Translations under genes and position numbers: made by a program
Shown here: positions 1 to 7,752 of the stretch, piece by piece
Position numbering within the stretch: position 1 is the stretch's first letter
Layout: each line of letters begins with the position of its first letter
Source: Microbulbifer donghaiensis
GTDB taxonomy: Bacteria; Pseudomonadota; Gammaproteobacteria; Pseudomonadales; Cellvibrionaceae
Direction of reading: 5' to 3'
Length of the DNA: 64,000 bases
NCBI RefSeq assembly: GCF_900129095.1
Contig: NZ_FQVA01000001.1
Location: 558,001-622,000, forward strand
Notes under the pieces: generated by a model
The model's input: the letters and a program-made list of their open reading frames with translations, nothing else
Told to the model about the DNA's origin: nothing
Databases searched by the model: none

Positions 1-2184
1 GATCATCAGTCCGAGCATATCCGCGTAGTTCTCGAGCCTGTCCAGGTGTGGAGCCAGAGCCTGGTATGCCGACAGCTGCTGCAGAATTTGCGCAGCGGCC
101 TGTCGCTCGCCAGCGGGCATAAGCTCCAGAGCACGCCGCAGACGCAGGTTGAAGACACCGAAGATCTGCTGGATCTGCTGGCCCATTTCCTGCCTGCGAA
201 CCCGATTATCTCTGACACTCTCATCTGCCATCGACGGCGTGGTGCCGGACAGGAAAAACTCCTGCGGCTGAATGTCGCTCTGTATCCGGATCAATGCCGC
301 CCCCAACTGCATCGCCGCGCCGCGTGTGCGCAGGGTATCGTAGCGCTGCTCGAGCTCGCGGAGTTCCACCAGCCGCCCGCGCAGCCAGTTGATGGTTTCC
401 TGCAGGTCCATTGCCTGCAGCTCCTCGCTGGCGGGCGCCTTCAGTGGCAGGAACCTTCGCGGCGGCAATTGATTGAAATACTCGGCAAGTATCTGCAGCG
501 CCTGTTCCGCCTCTTTGCTGACGCACAGCAAGCGCTGGTTTTCTGCCGGGCGGGTCCCCTCTGCGGCAATGCCTGCGCTGACGGAGCGCTCCAGCTCAGC
601 CAGATCCTCGAACAACTTCTGCACGGCGAACTCCCGCGATAGCAATGGCTGCAGAGCCAGCTCTTCCGCCCAGCCGATGCGCTCATTGTCTGCAGCCTGC
701 GCGCTATCCCAGGCATCACTTTCCTGCGCCATCGCCAGCTCGATATTGGAACGGGTCTCGTCATCGAGGTTACTGAACATCCACAACACCGCGGCCGGGT
801 AATTTTGCAGGTGCTGACCGGCGACCGCCGCTTCGCGGTTGATTTCCGCTACCAACAGTTCCGCGTGCACCAGTTGGTGCCACTTCTCCGCAAACACCGT
901 GAACTCGCGGCTCCCCAGCAGTTGCGCGGCCCAGGCATCACCGCGCCGCTCAAGTCGCCTTGCGACAGTGGCAGTCAGCGCTCGGTGCAGACCGTAAAGA
1001 CGGTCGAGCAACGGTAGTACTGCCTTGCCGCAACTGCTGAGCATAAGGTGCAAGGGCCGTCGCAGCGCACTGGCCTCACCGCTGGGAGACACGATGCTGC
1101 GATCATTTTCCAGCGCCCACTGCATGTGCTGAATGCGCCGGGCTGTATCCAGTACCAGCCAGGCACTGACACCGCCGAGCTTGCCGCGATAAGCGCCACA
1201 TGCTCTGGCCACGAGAGCCAGCAACTCATTGCCATTGAGTGAGCGCACTGCGCTCAAGCCAATACGCAGCGGCAACTGCTGGGAACAGACATCGGCAAGT
1301 GTTGGTTCTACGACCACGTCCACACCCGCGGCAACAGAAACCTGACGCACTTCAGGCAATCCGGTCTTGTCGGCCAGAACCTGCAACAGCAGGCTCAGGC
1401 CTTTGGCATCAGTAGGCTGCAGCGGAATGACATCGGGATCCTGCGGCACCAGGCGTCGCGCGGCGAAAAAGGGCAAAACAAGCAGAGCGGCGACAAACGC
1501 TGCCAACAAAACGGAAAGTAAACTGCCGATGGCCGTAAAGGCGCCGAATTCTCCGCTGACTATCGCCTGGACAAGCTGCCAGACGGCTCGCAATACGCTG
1601 TAACCACACAGCCCCAGAAGAATGACGAACAGTGCGGGCACCAAGGCACCGGCGAAGATACCGGCCACCAGCTGTGCCCGCTCGACACTCGAGCTTTTGA
1701 CGGTCGGTGTCACGTCATTAAACAGTGACTCGACCTGTGCCCGTGCGCCGCCTTTGCGCGTACTCGCCGCCTCTGCAACCTCAGCCGTCACCGCCGCCGT
1801 CGCGGCTTCTCTGGTCTGGGCAGGCAAATGCGCCACGACCTCCCTGCCCACCTCGGTCGATACCGGCGCGGAGGTAGTGGCGCCCTCATTGCGCGCGCGA
1901 CGCTGCTGCGCGAACTGCATTTTCGCAATCAGGGCGCGATTATCGAATTGTCCCGCGGGAAATACGTCCACCCGCAGGCCGATTTTCTGCAGCCGTGAGC
2001 GGTACTCCAGCACCTGTTTCGAAGACAGCTGATCCTTGATCACCCAGCCTTTGACCAGCAGGCGGCGGGCCTGCGAGAGGGGTATGGAAAATGCCTTGGC
2101 CGCGTCCTGCACAACAGCTTCCGGTGCTCTGGCGCGCAGGGTCTTTCCCGCTGAAACGACTTGAAACTTCTCCTGGCCAGACAT
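1..2184 (-). CDS. Membrane protein related to M48 peptidases, active site lost (C-terminus off the window)
   Basis: An uninterrupted minus-strand frame starts at ATG 2184-2182 and is still open at base 1, giving 728 visible codons. Residues about 1-65 form a small alpha/beta domain, followed by a low-complexity Ala-rich linker. Two strongly hydrophobic segments lie at about 170-208 and 217-242. After these comes a stretch laid out like the large membrane M48 peptidases: a beta strand, then LRIGL, then ELLALVARACGAY at about 320-332. In active family members this last position reads like LAHEFGH. Here HEFGH is replaced by RACGA, so the zinc site is absent. The rest is helical and charged. I infer a catalytically dead, membrane-anchored homologue, perhaps a scaffold. 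The C-terminus cannot be judged. Family assignment is from motif layout only and is moderate. Confidence 0.7.
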   Translation of the reverse strand, partial: MSGQEKFQVVSAGKTLRARAPEAVVQDAAKAFSIPLSQARRLLVKGWVIKDQLSSKQVLEYRSRLQKIGLRVDVFPAGQFDNRALIAKMQFAQQRRARNEGATTSAPVSTEVGREVVAHLPAQTREAATAAVTAEVAEAASTRKGGARAQVESLFNDVTPTVKSSSVERAQLVAGIFAGALVPALFVILLGLCGYSVLRAVWQLVQAIVSGEFGAFTAIGSLLSVLLAAFVAALLVLPFFAARRLVPQDPDVIPLQPTDAKGLSLLLQVLADKTGLPEVRQVSVAAGVDVVVEPTLADVCSQQLPLRIGLSAVRSLNGNELLALVARACGAYRGKLGGVSAWLVLDTARRIQHMQWALENDRSIVSPSGEASALRRPLHLMLSSCGKAVLPLLDRLYGLHRALTATVARRLERRGDAWAAQLLGSREFTVFAEKWHQLVHAELLVAEINREAAVAGQHLQNYPAAVLWMFSNLDDETRSNIELAMAQESDAWDSAQAADNERIGWAEELALQPLLSREFAVQKLFEDLAELERSVSAGIAAEGTRPAENQRLLCVSKEAEQALQILAEYFNQLPPRRFLPLKAPASEELQAMDLQETINWLRGRLVELRELEQRYDTLRTRGAAMQLGAALIRIQSDIQPQEFFLSGTTPSMADESVRDNRVRRQEMGQQIQQIFGVFNLRLRRALELMPAGERQAAAQILQQLSAYQALAPHLDRLENYADMLGLMI

Positions 2185-2382
2185 TTGGCGCTCCTGTCAG
2201 ATTGTGACATCCAGTGTCACTTTGTGAACGGTTGGAGGAGGGAGACTAAAAGATTCGCAGCAACCACGGTGGGGACTGGTTCTCACAGCTGCGGTCAATA
2301 ACTGACATTTCTCTAAAATAGTGGTGACGCGCACAATTTTCCAGGAAGGTCACGCCACCCGGTTTGGCCGCAGGTGACAGGG

Positions 2383-3030
2383 CTATTGCGGTGCAAATAT
2401 CAGCAGCACCCGGTCGGCCAGGTCTGACAGAGACAACCCGCGGCCGCGGGGCTTGAACCAGCTGTAGGTGTGGCTGAGGGCGCCCACCAGCAGGCGGCGA
2501 ACCAGCGCCGGCTCATCACCGGGACAGTGCGCCCCGGCAATCGTATCCAGCCAGATCTGTTCGTATTCATCACGCAGGCGCAACACCTTCTTCTGGCTGT
2601 CTGGTGACAGGCTGCGCCACTCCACCACCAGAATCGAGAAGCCCGGAACGGCCAGCCCGTGAATCGCCTCCAGTTCGCACACAATACAGGCGCGCAGCTT
2701 CTCGCGCGGGGATTCTGCCGCGGCCACCGCGTGCGCCATACGCGCCCGCGCATAGACGGTGACTTCCTGCATCACCGTGCAGAGAATATCTTCCTTACTG
2801 GCAAAATGATGGAAGATACTCCCGGACAATATCCCCACCTCTGCGGCGATTTCCCTCACCGTGGTGCGCGCAAAGCCTTTCTGCTCAAAAAGCCGCGCAG
2901 CGGCATGCAGCAGGCGCCCCCTGGGCGATTCCGGATCCGTCAGCACACCCTCCGCCACCAGCGACGCAATCAACTGCTGCGTCGAAGGGTCACCGTTTCC
3001 CTGCGCCGATACTTGCGCGTTTGTTTGCAC
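2383..3030 (-). CDS. TetR-family transcriptional regulator
   Basis: This 215-residue protein has a typical TetR N-terminal DNA-binding domain: helix-turn-helix around residues 54-78, with FARTTVREIAAEVG followed by GSIFHHFASKEDIL. The C-terminal part is a helical ligand/dimer domain. An extra 35 residues precede the usual TetR start. The start is GTG, with GGGGAG about six bases upstream. It is divergent from the acyl-CoA catabolic operon at 3216, and the 185-bp gap holds an 18-bp palindrome that it probably binds. By analogy with AtuR of Pseudomonas (a TetR repressor divergent from the acyclic terpene genes) it is likely a repressor released by an acyl-CoA or terpenoid intermediate. The ligand is unknown. 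Confidence 0.9.
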   Translation of the reverse strand: MQTNAQVSAQGNGDPSTQQLIASLVAEGVLTDPESPRGRLLHAAARLFEQKGFARTTVREIAAEVGILSGSIFHHFASKEDILCTVMQEVTVYARARMAHAVAAAESPREKLRACIVCELEAIHGLAVPGFSILVVEWRSLSPDSQKKVLRLRDEYEQIWLDTIAGAHCPGDEPALVRRLLVGALSHTYSWFKPRGRGLSLSDLADRVLLIFAPQ

Positions 3031-3067
3031 GAGACTCCCCTATTTCCAAAACCTGTGGGACCGACTA

Positions 3068-3096
3068 TTGAATACCAAGCGCTTGCTTGGTAGCGT
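3068..3096 (+). promoter_or_regulatory. Promoter of the acyl-CoA operon with a TetR-type operator in its spacer
   Basis: TTGAAT (3068-3073) and TAGCGT (3091-3096) are separated by 17 bp, a good sigma-70 geometry pointing at the SDR gene. The palindrome ACCAAGCGCTTGCTTGGT (3074-3091; 7-bp arms, 4-bp centre) fills the spacer exactly, so a bound regulator would block RNA polymerase. The same 18 bases recur at 13548-13565. Binding by the adjacent TetR protein is inferred. Confidence 0.65.
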
Positions 3097-3215
3097 TAGG
3101 GTATTCTGCGCTTTCACCCCCCGGGGCGCAAGTGCCGCCAGAACGACAACAAACCGGACCACGCCGATTCTGGCCAGGGGTCCGTGTAAAGAGAACCGCA
3201 TAAAAGGATATCCCC

Positions 3216-4109
3216 ATGAGCTATCAGAGCCAGCTCCGCCCCGGCAGCTTTGCAGGGCAAACACTTCTGGTGACCGGTGGTGGCAGCGGCATCGGCCGCT
3301 GTATCGCCCATGAACTGGCGAGCCTTGACGCCCATGTCGTACTGATCGGCCGCAGCCCCGAGAAACTCGAAAAGACGGCGGAAGAGATCCAGGCTGACGG
3401 CGGCGACTGCAGTCTCTACAGCCTGGATATCCGCGATGAAGAGCGCGTGCGGGAAACCGTCGCGACTATCCTGCAGGATCGGGAGAGGATTCACGGCCTG
3501 GTCAATAATGCCGGCGGTCAATTCCCAGCGCCGCTCGAACAGATCAAGAGCAAGGGCTTCGAGGCGGTGGTGCGCAGCAACCTGCTGGGCGGCTTTCTGA
3601 TGGCCCGCGAAGTGTTTGTGCAGAGCATGAAGAATAACGGTGGCAGCATCGTCAATATCACCGCCGACAACGCCGGGGGCATGCCGATGATGGGCCACTC
3701 AGGGGCGGCCCGTGCCGGCATGGAAAACCTTACCCAGTCCGCGGCAATCGAATGGGCCGCACACGGTGTCAGGGTCAATGCCGTGGCACCCGGCTATATC
3801 CTCTCCAGCGGCTTCGACACCTACGATCCGGATTTCCTGCGGGAATTGTTACCGGGCTTCCGCGACAGCATCCCCCTCTACCGCCTTGGCGAAGAGGCGG
3901 AGATCAGCGGTGCCGTGTGCTTTCTTCTGTCCGATGCCGCCAGCTATATCACCGGCCAGACGCTCCGCATCGACGGGGGCTCAAGCCTGAATCACCACTC
4001 GCCGCTCTGGCGCCCGGTGCCATCGCGGGGCAGCAGGCGTTTCACCGGTTTTCACCGCAGCAACAAGCCGCAGGTCGTGAGGGAGCTGGAAGCCGAGGGC
4101 AAGCTCTGA
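3216..4109 (+). CDS. Short-chain dehydrogenase/reductase, PECR-like (trans-2-enoyl-CoA reductase family)
   Basis: 297 residues with a Rossmann motif GGGSGIG (21-27) and NNAG (97-100). The usual YxxxK catalytic pair is replaced by HSGAAR (161-166). From memory, this HSGAARAG signature occurs in mammalian peroxisomal trans-2-enoyl-CoA reductase, so the change is a family feature and not damage. The C-terminal 35 residues after the IDGG motif form a basic extension. The likely role is NADP(H)-dependent reduction of an enoyl-CoA. It is the first gene of the operon, with AAAAGGA upstream of the ATG. Its stop codon overlaps the next start (TGATG), which suggests translational coupling. The position matches atuB of the Pseudomonas terpene cluster, but the substrate is not shown by the sequence. 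Confidence 0.85.
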   Translation: MSYQSQLRPGSFAGQTLLVTGGGSGIGRCIAHELASLDAHVVLIGRSPEKLEKTAEEIQADGGDCSLYSLDIRDEERVRETVATILQDRERIHGLVNNAGGQFPAPLEQIKSKGFEAVVRSNLLGGFLMAREVFVQSMKNNGGSIVNITADNAGGMPMMGHSGAARAGMENLTQSAAIEWAAHGVRVNAVAPGYILSSGFDTYDPDFLRELLPGFRDSIPLYRLGEEAEISGAVCFLLSDAASYITGQTLRIDGGSSLNHHSPLWRPVPSRGSRRFTGFHRSNKPQVVRELEAEGKL

Positions 4110-5716
4110 TGCAGCCCGTCGATTCCCAGCTGGACACCCACTCGCCCGAGTTTAATGACAACCGCGAAGCCATGCTCGCCAGCATCGCGCGTTTTCGCGA
4201 GGCGGAACAGCGGCCGATTATTGCCGCGCAGGAAAAAGCAGATCGCTATCGTGAGCGCGGCCTGTTACTGCCGCGGGAGCGCCTCAACCGCTTGCTGGAC
4301 CCCGGTGCGCCTTTTATCGAGCTGTGCGCACTGGCCGGCTACAAATTATATGACGACAGCGATGGCACCGGTGCCGGTGGTGGCGCTATCTGCGGTATCG
4401 GCCAGATCAGTGGGCGACGCTGCCTGGTGCGCGTCGACAACTACGCCGTCAAGGGCGGCACCATCTCACCCGCGGGCATGGACAAGGCCCTGCGCGTACA
4501 GAAGATCGCACTGGAAAACCACCTGCCCTTTGTCACCCTGGCGCAGAGCGGTGGCGCCAACCTGATGTATGCCACCGACACCTTTGCCCCGGGTGGGCGC
4601 GGCTTCGCCAATCAGGCGCGCCTTTCAGCGGCGGGCATCCCGCAGATCACCGTGGTGCACGGCGGTGCGACAGCCGGCGGCGCCTATCAGCCGGGTCTCT
4701 CCGACTACGTCGTGCTGGTGCGCGGCCAGACCGGCATGTACCTGGCAGGTCCCCCGCTATTGAAAGCCGCAACCGGCGAAGTGGCCAGTGAAGAGGTACT
4801 CGGCGGTGCAGAAATGCACTGCCAAGAATCCGGCAGTGGCGACTACCTCGCGGAAAGCGATGCGGATGGCATTCGCCTGGCACGGGAAATCATCGCCGGC
4901 CTGCCAAAATCAGGCGTCGAACAACCGGTGCGGGAGTATGCGGAACCGCGCTATCCGATCGAGGAATTGTTGGGGCTGATACCGGCAGACAGCAGGAAAC
5001 CTTACGACGTGCGCGAAGTCATTGCGCGTATCGCCGATGCCTCTGCCCTGCTGGACTTTAAACGGGAATTCGATCGCCAGACTTTCTGCGGACATATCCG
5101 GGTCGAAGGGCACCCGGTCGGTGTCATTGGCAACAACGGCCCGATCACACCGAAGGGCGCGAATAAGGCCGCGCAGTTCATTCAGCTGTGCGAGCAAAGC
5201 GGAACGCCGCTGCTGTTCTTACACAACACCACCGGATTTATGGTTGGCACGGAGGTCGAGCGCCAGGGCGTTATCAAGCACGGCTCCAAAATGATCCAGG
5301 CTGTGGCCAATGCGACAGTGCCGAAAATCAGCATTGTCATCGGCGGCTCCTACGGTGCGGGCAACTACGCGATGTGCGGTCGTGGCTTCGATCCGCGCTT
5401 TATCTTCGCCTGGCCGAACTCGCGCACCGCCGTTATGGGCGCGGCCCAGGCAGGCAAGGTGCTGCGCATCGTCAGTGAACAGAAAATGCAGCGCGCAGGT
5501 CAGGTAGACGAAGGGGCGCTGAATAAACTGGAGTCGGATACCGCCACTTTCATGGAAGCAAACTCCGATTCACTGGCGTGCAGCGCCCGCCTCTGGGACG
5601 ACGGCATCATCGATCCGCGCGATACGCGCAAACTGCTGGGGATGCTCCTGGAAATCTGCCGGGAGGAAGAGCGGGTAAAACTCCGGAAAAACTCGTTCGG
5701 CGTGGCGAGATTCTAA
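4109..5716 (+). CDS. Acyl-CoA carboxylase, carboxyltransferase (beta) subunit
   Basis: 535 residues with the two crotonase-like halves of a biotin-dependent carboxyltransferase. Acyl-CoA and oxyanion elements include SGGANL (147-152) and ATAGGAYQPGLSD (187-199) in the N half, and GGSYGAGNYAMCGR (412-425) in the C half. The length and motifs are those of the methylcrotonyl-CoA/geranyl-CoA carboxylase beta family, not the propionyl-CoA type. It carboxylates the gamma carbon of a 3-methyl-branched enoyl-CoA using carboxybiotin from the alpha subunit encoded at 7752. The start overlaps the SDR stop as TGATG; a longer in-frame extension upstream would run across the SDR gene and is rejected. Whether the substrate is geranyl-CoA, methylcrotonyl-CoA or another branched acyl-CoA is open. 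Confidence 0.92.
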   Translation: MQPVDSQLDTHSPEFNDNREAMLASIARFREAEQRPIIAAQEKADRYRERGLLLPRERLNRLLDPGAPFIELCALAGYKLYDDSDGTGAGGGAICGIGQISGRRCLVRVDNYAVKGGTISPAGMDKALRVQKIALENHLPFVTLAQSGGANLMYATDTFAPGGRGFANQARLSAAGIPQITVVHGGATAGGAYQPGLSDYVVLVRGQTGMYLAGPPLLKAATGEVASEEVLGGAEMHCQESGSGDYLAESDADGIRLAREIIAGLPKSGVEQPVREYAEPRYPIEELLGLIPADSRKPYDVREVIARIADASALLDFKREFDRQTFCGHIRVEGHPVGVIGNNGPITPKGANKAAQFIQLCEQSGTPLLFLHNTTGFMVGTEVERQGVIKHGSKMIQAVANATVPKISIVIGGSYGAGNYAMCGRGFDPRFIFAWPNSRTAVMGAAQAGKVLRIVSEQKMQRAGQVDEGALNKLESDTATFMEANSDSLACSARLWDDGIIDPRDTRKLLGMLLEICREEERVKLRKNSFGVARF

Positions 5717-5769
5717 CCGCCGCGACCGAACACCGGAACATCAACAGGTACTCAACGGGGACAACAATA

Positions 5770-6936
5770 ATGATACTGACCGACGAACACCGGGAACTAC
5801 AGCGCACGGTGCGTAACTTTGTGCAGCAGGAAATCAATCCCAATGTGCCCGAGTGGGAAAAGGCCGGAGCCTTCCCAATTCGCAAAGTATTCCAGCAACT
5901 GGGGCAACTGGGACTGCTCGGCATCAGCAAGCCGACAACCTACGGCGGCCTCGGTCTCGATTTCAGCTATGAGACGGTCTTTCTCGAGGAACTCGGTGGC
6001 GCGCACTGTGGCGGTGTGCCCCTGTCTATCGCAGTCCAGACTTCGATGTGTACGCCTGCCCTGGCCAATTTTGCCAGCGATGCGCTGCGCGAGCAGTTCC
6101 TGGCACCGGCAATCCGCGGCGACATGATCGGCGCTATCGCGGTATCCGAACCCGGCGCCGGTTCCGATGTGGCCGCCGTCAGGACCACGGCGACGGCCGA
6201 CGGCGGCGACTACATCGTCAACGGCAGCAAGATGTGGATTACCAACGCCCCCTGTGCGGATTTTTTCTGCACGCTGGTCAATACCGGCGAGGGCAAGCCA
6301 CACCGCAACAAATCCCTACTGATCATTCCGGCCAAGACACCGGGCGTGCGCGTGGGCCAGAAGCTCGACAAGCTCGGCATGCGCTCGTCGGAAACCGCAC
6401 CGGTTTTCTTTGACAATGTGCGGGTTCCACAGAGCAACCGCATCGGCGACGAGGGCGCCGGCTTCCTGCTGCAGATGCTGCAGTTTCAGGAGGAGCGACT
6501 CGCTGGCGCGGCGCTGACCATCATGGGCCTGGAGAACTGCGTTACCAGTACCATCGACTACGTGCGCGAACGCCACGCCTTCGATGCGCCATTGCTGAAC
6601 AACCAGACGGTGCACTTTGCGCTGGCGGAAATGCAGACGGAAGTGGAATGCCTGCGGGCGCTGACCTGGCAGGCGGTGGAAGCCTATGTCGCAGGCCAGG
6701 ATGTCACGACGCTGGCCTCTATGGCCAAGCTCAAGGCCGGCCGCCTGTCCCGCAGCATTCCCGACCAGTGTCTGCAGTTCTGGGGTGGCATGGGTTATAT
6801 CGAGGAGACGCCGATCAACCGCTCCTACCGCGACTCGCGCCTGACGGCGATCGGCGGCGGTGCCGATGAAGTGATGCTCGGCATTATTTGCAAGCTGATG
6901 GGCATATTGCCCAACAAGCGCAAACCTTCCGAATGA
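5770..6936 (+). CDS. Acyl-CoA dehydrogenase (branched-chain / AtuD-like)
   Basis: 388 residues with the acyl-CoA dehydrogenase fold. The FAD/substrate signature SEPGAGSD lies at about 126-133 and WITNA at 156-160. The common catalytic Glu of the C-terminal YEGT motif is missing: the matching stretch is IGGGADEV (361-368). A Glu pair does occur in helix G (EERL, 241-244), where isovaleryl-CoA and long-chain dehydrogenases carry their base, so the enzyme should be active. This fits oxidation of a branched acyl-CoA to the enoyl-CoA that the carboxylase uses. It starts 53 bp after the carboxyltransferase gene. The order carboxylase beta, dehydrogenase, hydratase, carboxylase alpha matches atuCDEF. 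Confidence 0.9.
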   Translation: MILTDEHRELQRTVRNFVQQEINPNVPEWEKAGAFPIRKVFQQLGQLGLLGISKPTTYGGLGLDFSYETVFLEELGGAHCGGVPLSIAVQTSMCTPALANFASDALREQFLAPAIRGDMIGAIAVSEPGAGSDVAAVRTTATADGGDYIVNGSKMWITNAPCADFFCTLVNTGEGKPHRNKSLLIIPAKTPGVRVGQKLDKLGMRSSETAPVFFDNVRVPQSNRIGDEGAGFLLQMLQFQEERLAGAALTIMGLENCVTSTIDYVRERHAFDAPLLNNQTVHFALAEMQTEVECLRALTWQAVEAYVAGQDVTTLASMAKLKAGRLSRSIPDQCLQFWGGMGYIEETPINRSYRDSRLTAIGGGADEVMLGIICKLMGILPNKRKPSE

Positions 6937-6948
6937 GGCCGGCTCCCA

Positions 6949-7752
6949 ATGCAGACGATCATTAGTGAAAAGCGCGGTATCGCACAGATCGTGACCCTGA
7001 ATCGCCCGGAGCAGCGCAATGCCATCAGCCTGCAGATGGTGGACGAGCTGCTGCAGCAACTGGCCGAGGCTGAGAGGGATCCCGATCTGCGCGCACTGGT
7101 AGTTCGCGGCGCCGGTGGAAATTTCTGTGCCGGTGGCGATATCGGCGATATGCTCGCCGCGCAGCAGAGTGCCGCCGACGGCGGCAGCGATGCTTTCTAC
7201 AGGCTCAATCGCCGCTTCGGCGAACTGTTGGAACACTTCAACCGCACACCGCTGGTGGTCATTGCCGCGCTCGAAGGTGCGGTCATGGGAGGCGGAGTGG
7301 GACTCGCCTGCATCGCCGACATCACCATCGCCGAAAGCAACACGACAATTTCCCTCCCGGAAACTCGGCTGGGCCTGCCGCCCGCACAGATAGCCCCGTT
7401 TGTCGTGCGCCGCATCGGTCTTGCCCAGGCCCGGCGCCTCGCCCTCAGCGCGGCGAGAATCGACGCGCAGTTGGCGCTGGCACTTGGCCTCACACACCAG
7501 GTCGCCGAAGGAACGGAAGCCCTCGACCGGGCGCTGGAAAAGCAGTTGCAGGCGATCGCCGGCTGCGCACCCAATGCGCTGGCGGCCACCAAACAACTGA
7601 TGCTGGCAAGTGCGAATCTCCGCGGAGACGAGGATCTGGGCCGGCTGCTCGACAGGGGTGCCGAGTTGTTTGCGGCGGCCGTGCAGGGGCATGAAGGGCG
7701 CGAGGGCGCCCGCGCGTTCATCGAAAAACGGGCTCCGGAGTGGCAGTACTGA
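6949..7752 (+). CDS. Enoyl-CoA hydratase/isomerase family protein (AtuE/LiuC-like role)
   Basis: 267-residue crotonase-fold protein. FCAGGDI (59-65) and GAVMGGGVGLA (110-120) form the CoA-binding oxyanion hole, and LPETRLGLPP supplies a catalytic Glu near residue 138. The gene starts 12 bp after the upstream dehydrogenase, and its TGA overlaps the ATG of the carboxylase alpha gene. In this context it should hydrate the glutaconyl-CoA-type product of the carboxylase to a 3-hydroxyglutaryl-CoA-type intermediate. The lyase that would cleave that intermediate is not present in the operon. Family assignment is secure; the exact substrate is inference. Confidence 0.88.
   Translation: MQTIISEKRGIAQIVTLNRPEQRNAISLQMVDELLQQLAEAERDPDLRALVVRGAGGNFCAGGDIGDMLAAQQSAADGGSDAFYRLNRRFGELLEHFNRTPLVVIAALEGAVMGGGVGLACIADITIAESNTTISLPETRLGLPPAQIAPFVVRRIGLAQARRLALSAARIDAQLALALGLTHQVAEGTEALDRALEKQLQAIAGCAPNALAATKQLMLASANLRGDEDLGRLLDRGAELFAAAVQGHEGREGARAFIEKRAPEWQY

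Noticed and set aside
3666..3720. Loss of the YxxxK catalytic pair in the first SDR as a sign of inactivation
   Set aside because: The replacement HSGAAR pattern is characteristic of the PECR branch, so it is a family trait.
3752..4108. Upstream extension of the carboxyltransferase reading frame
   Set aside because: It overlaps the SDR gene in another frame; the family starts at the ATG overlapping the SDR stop.
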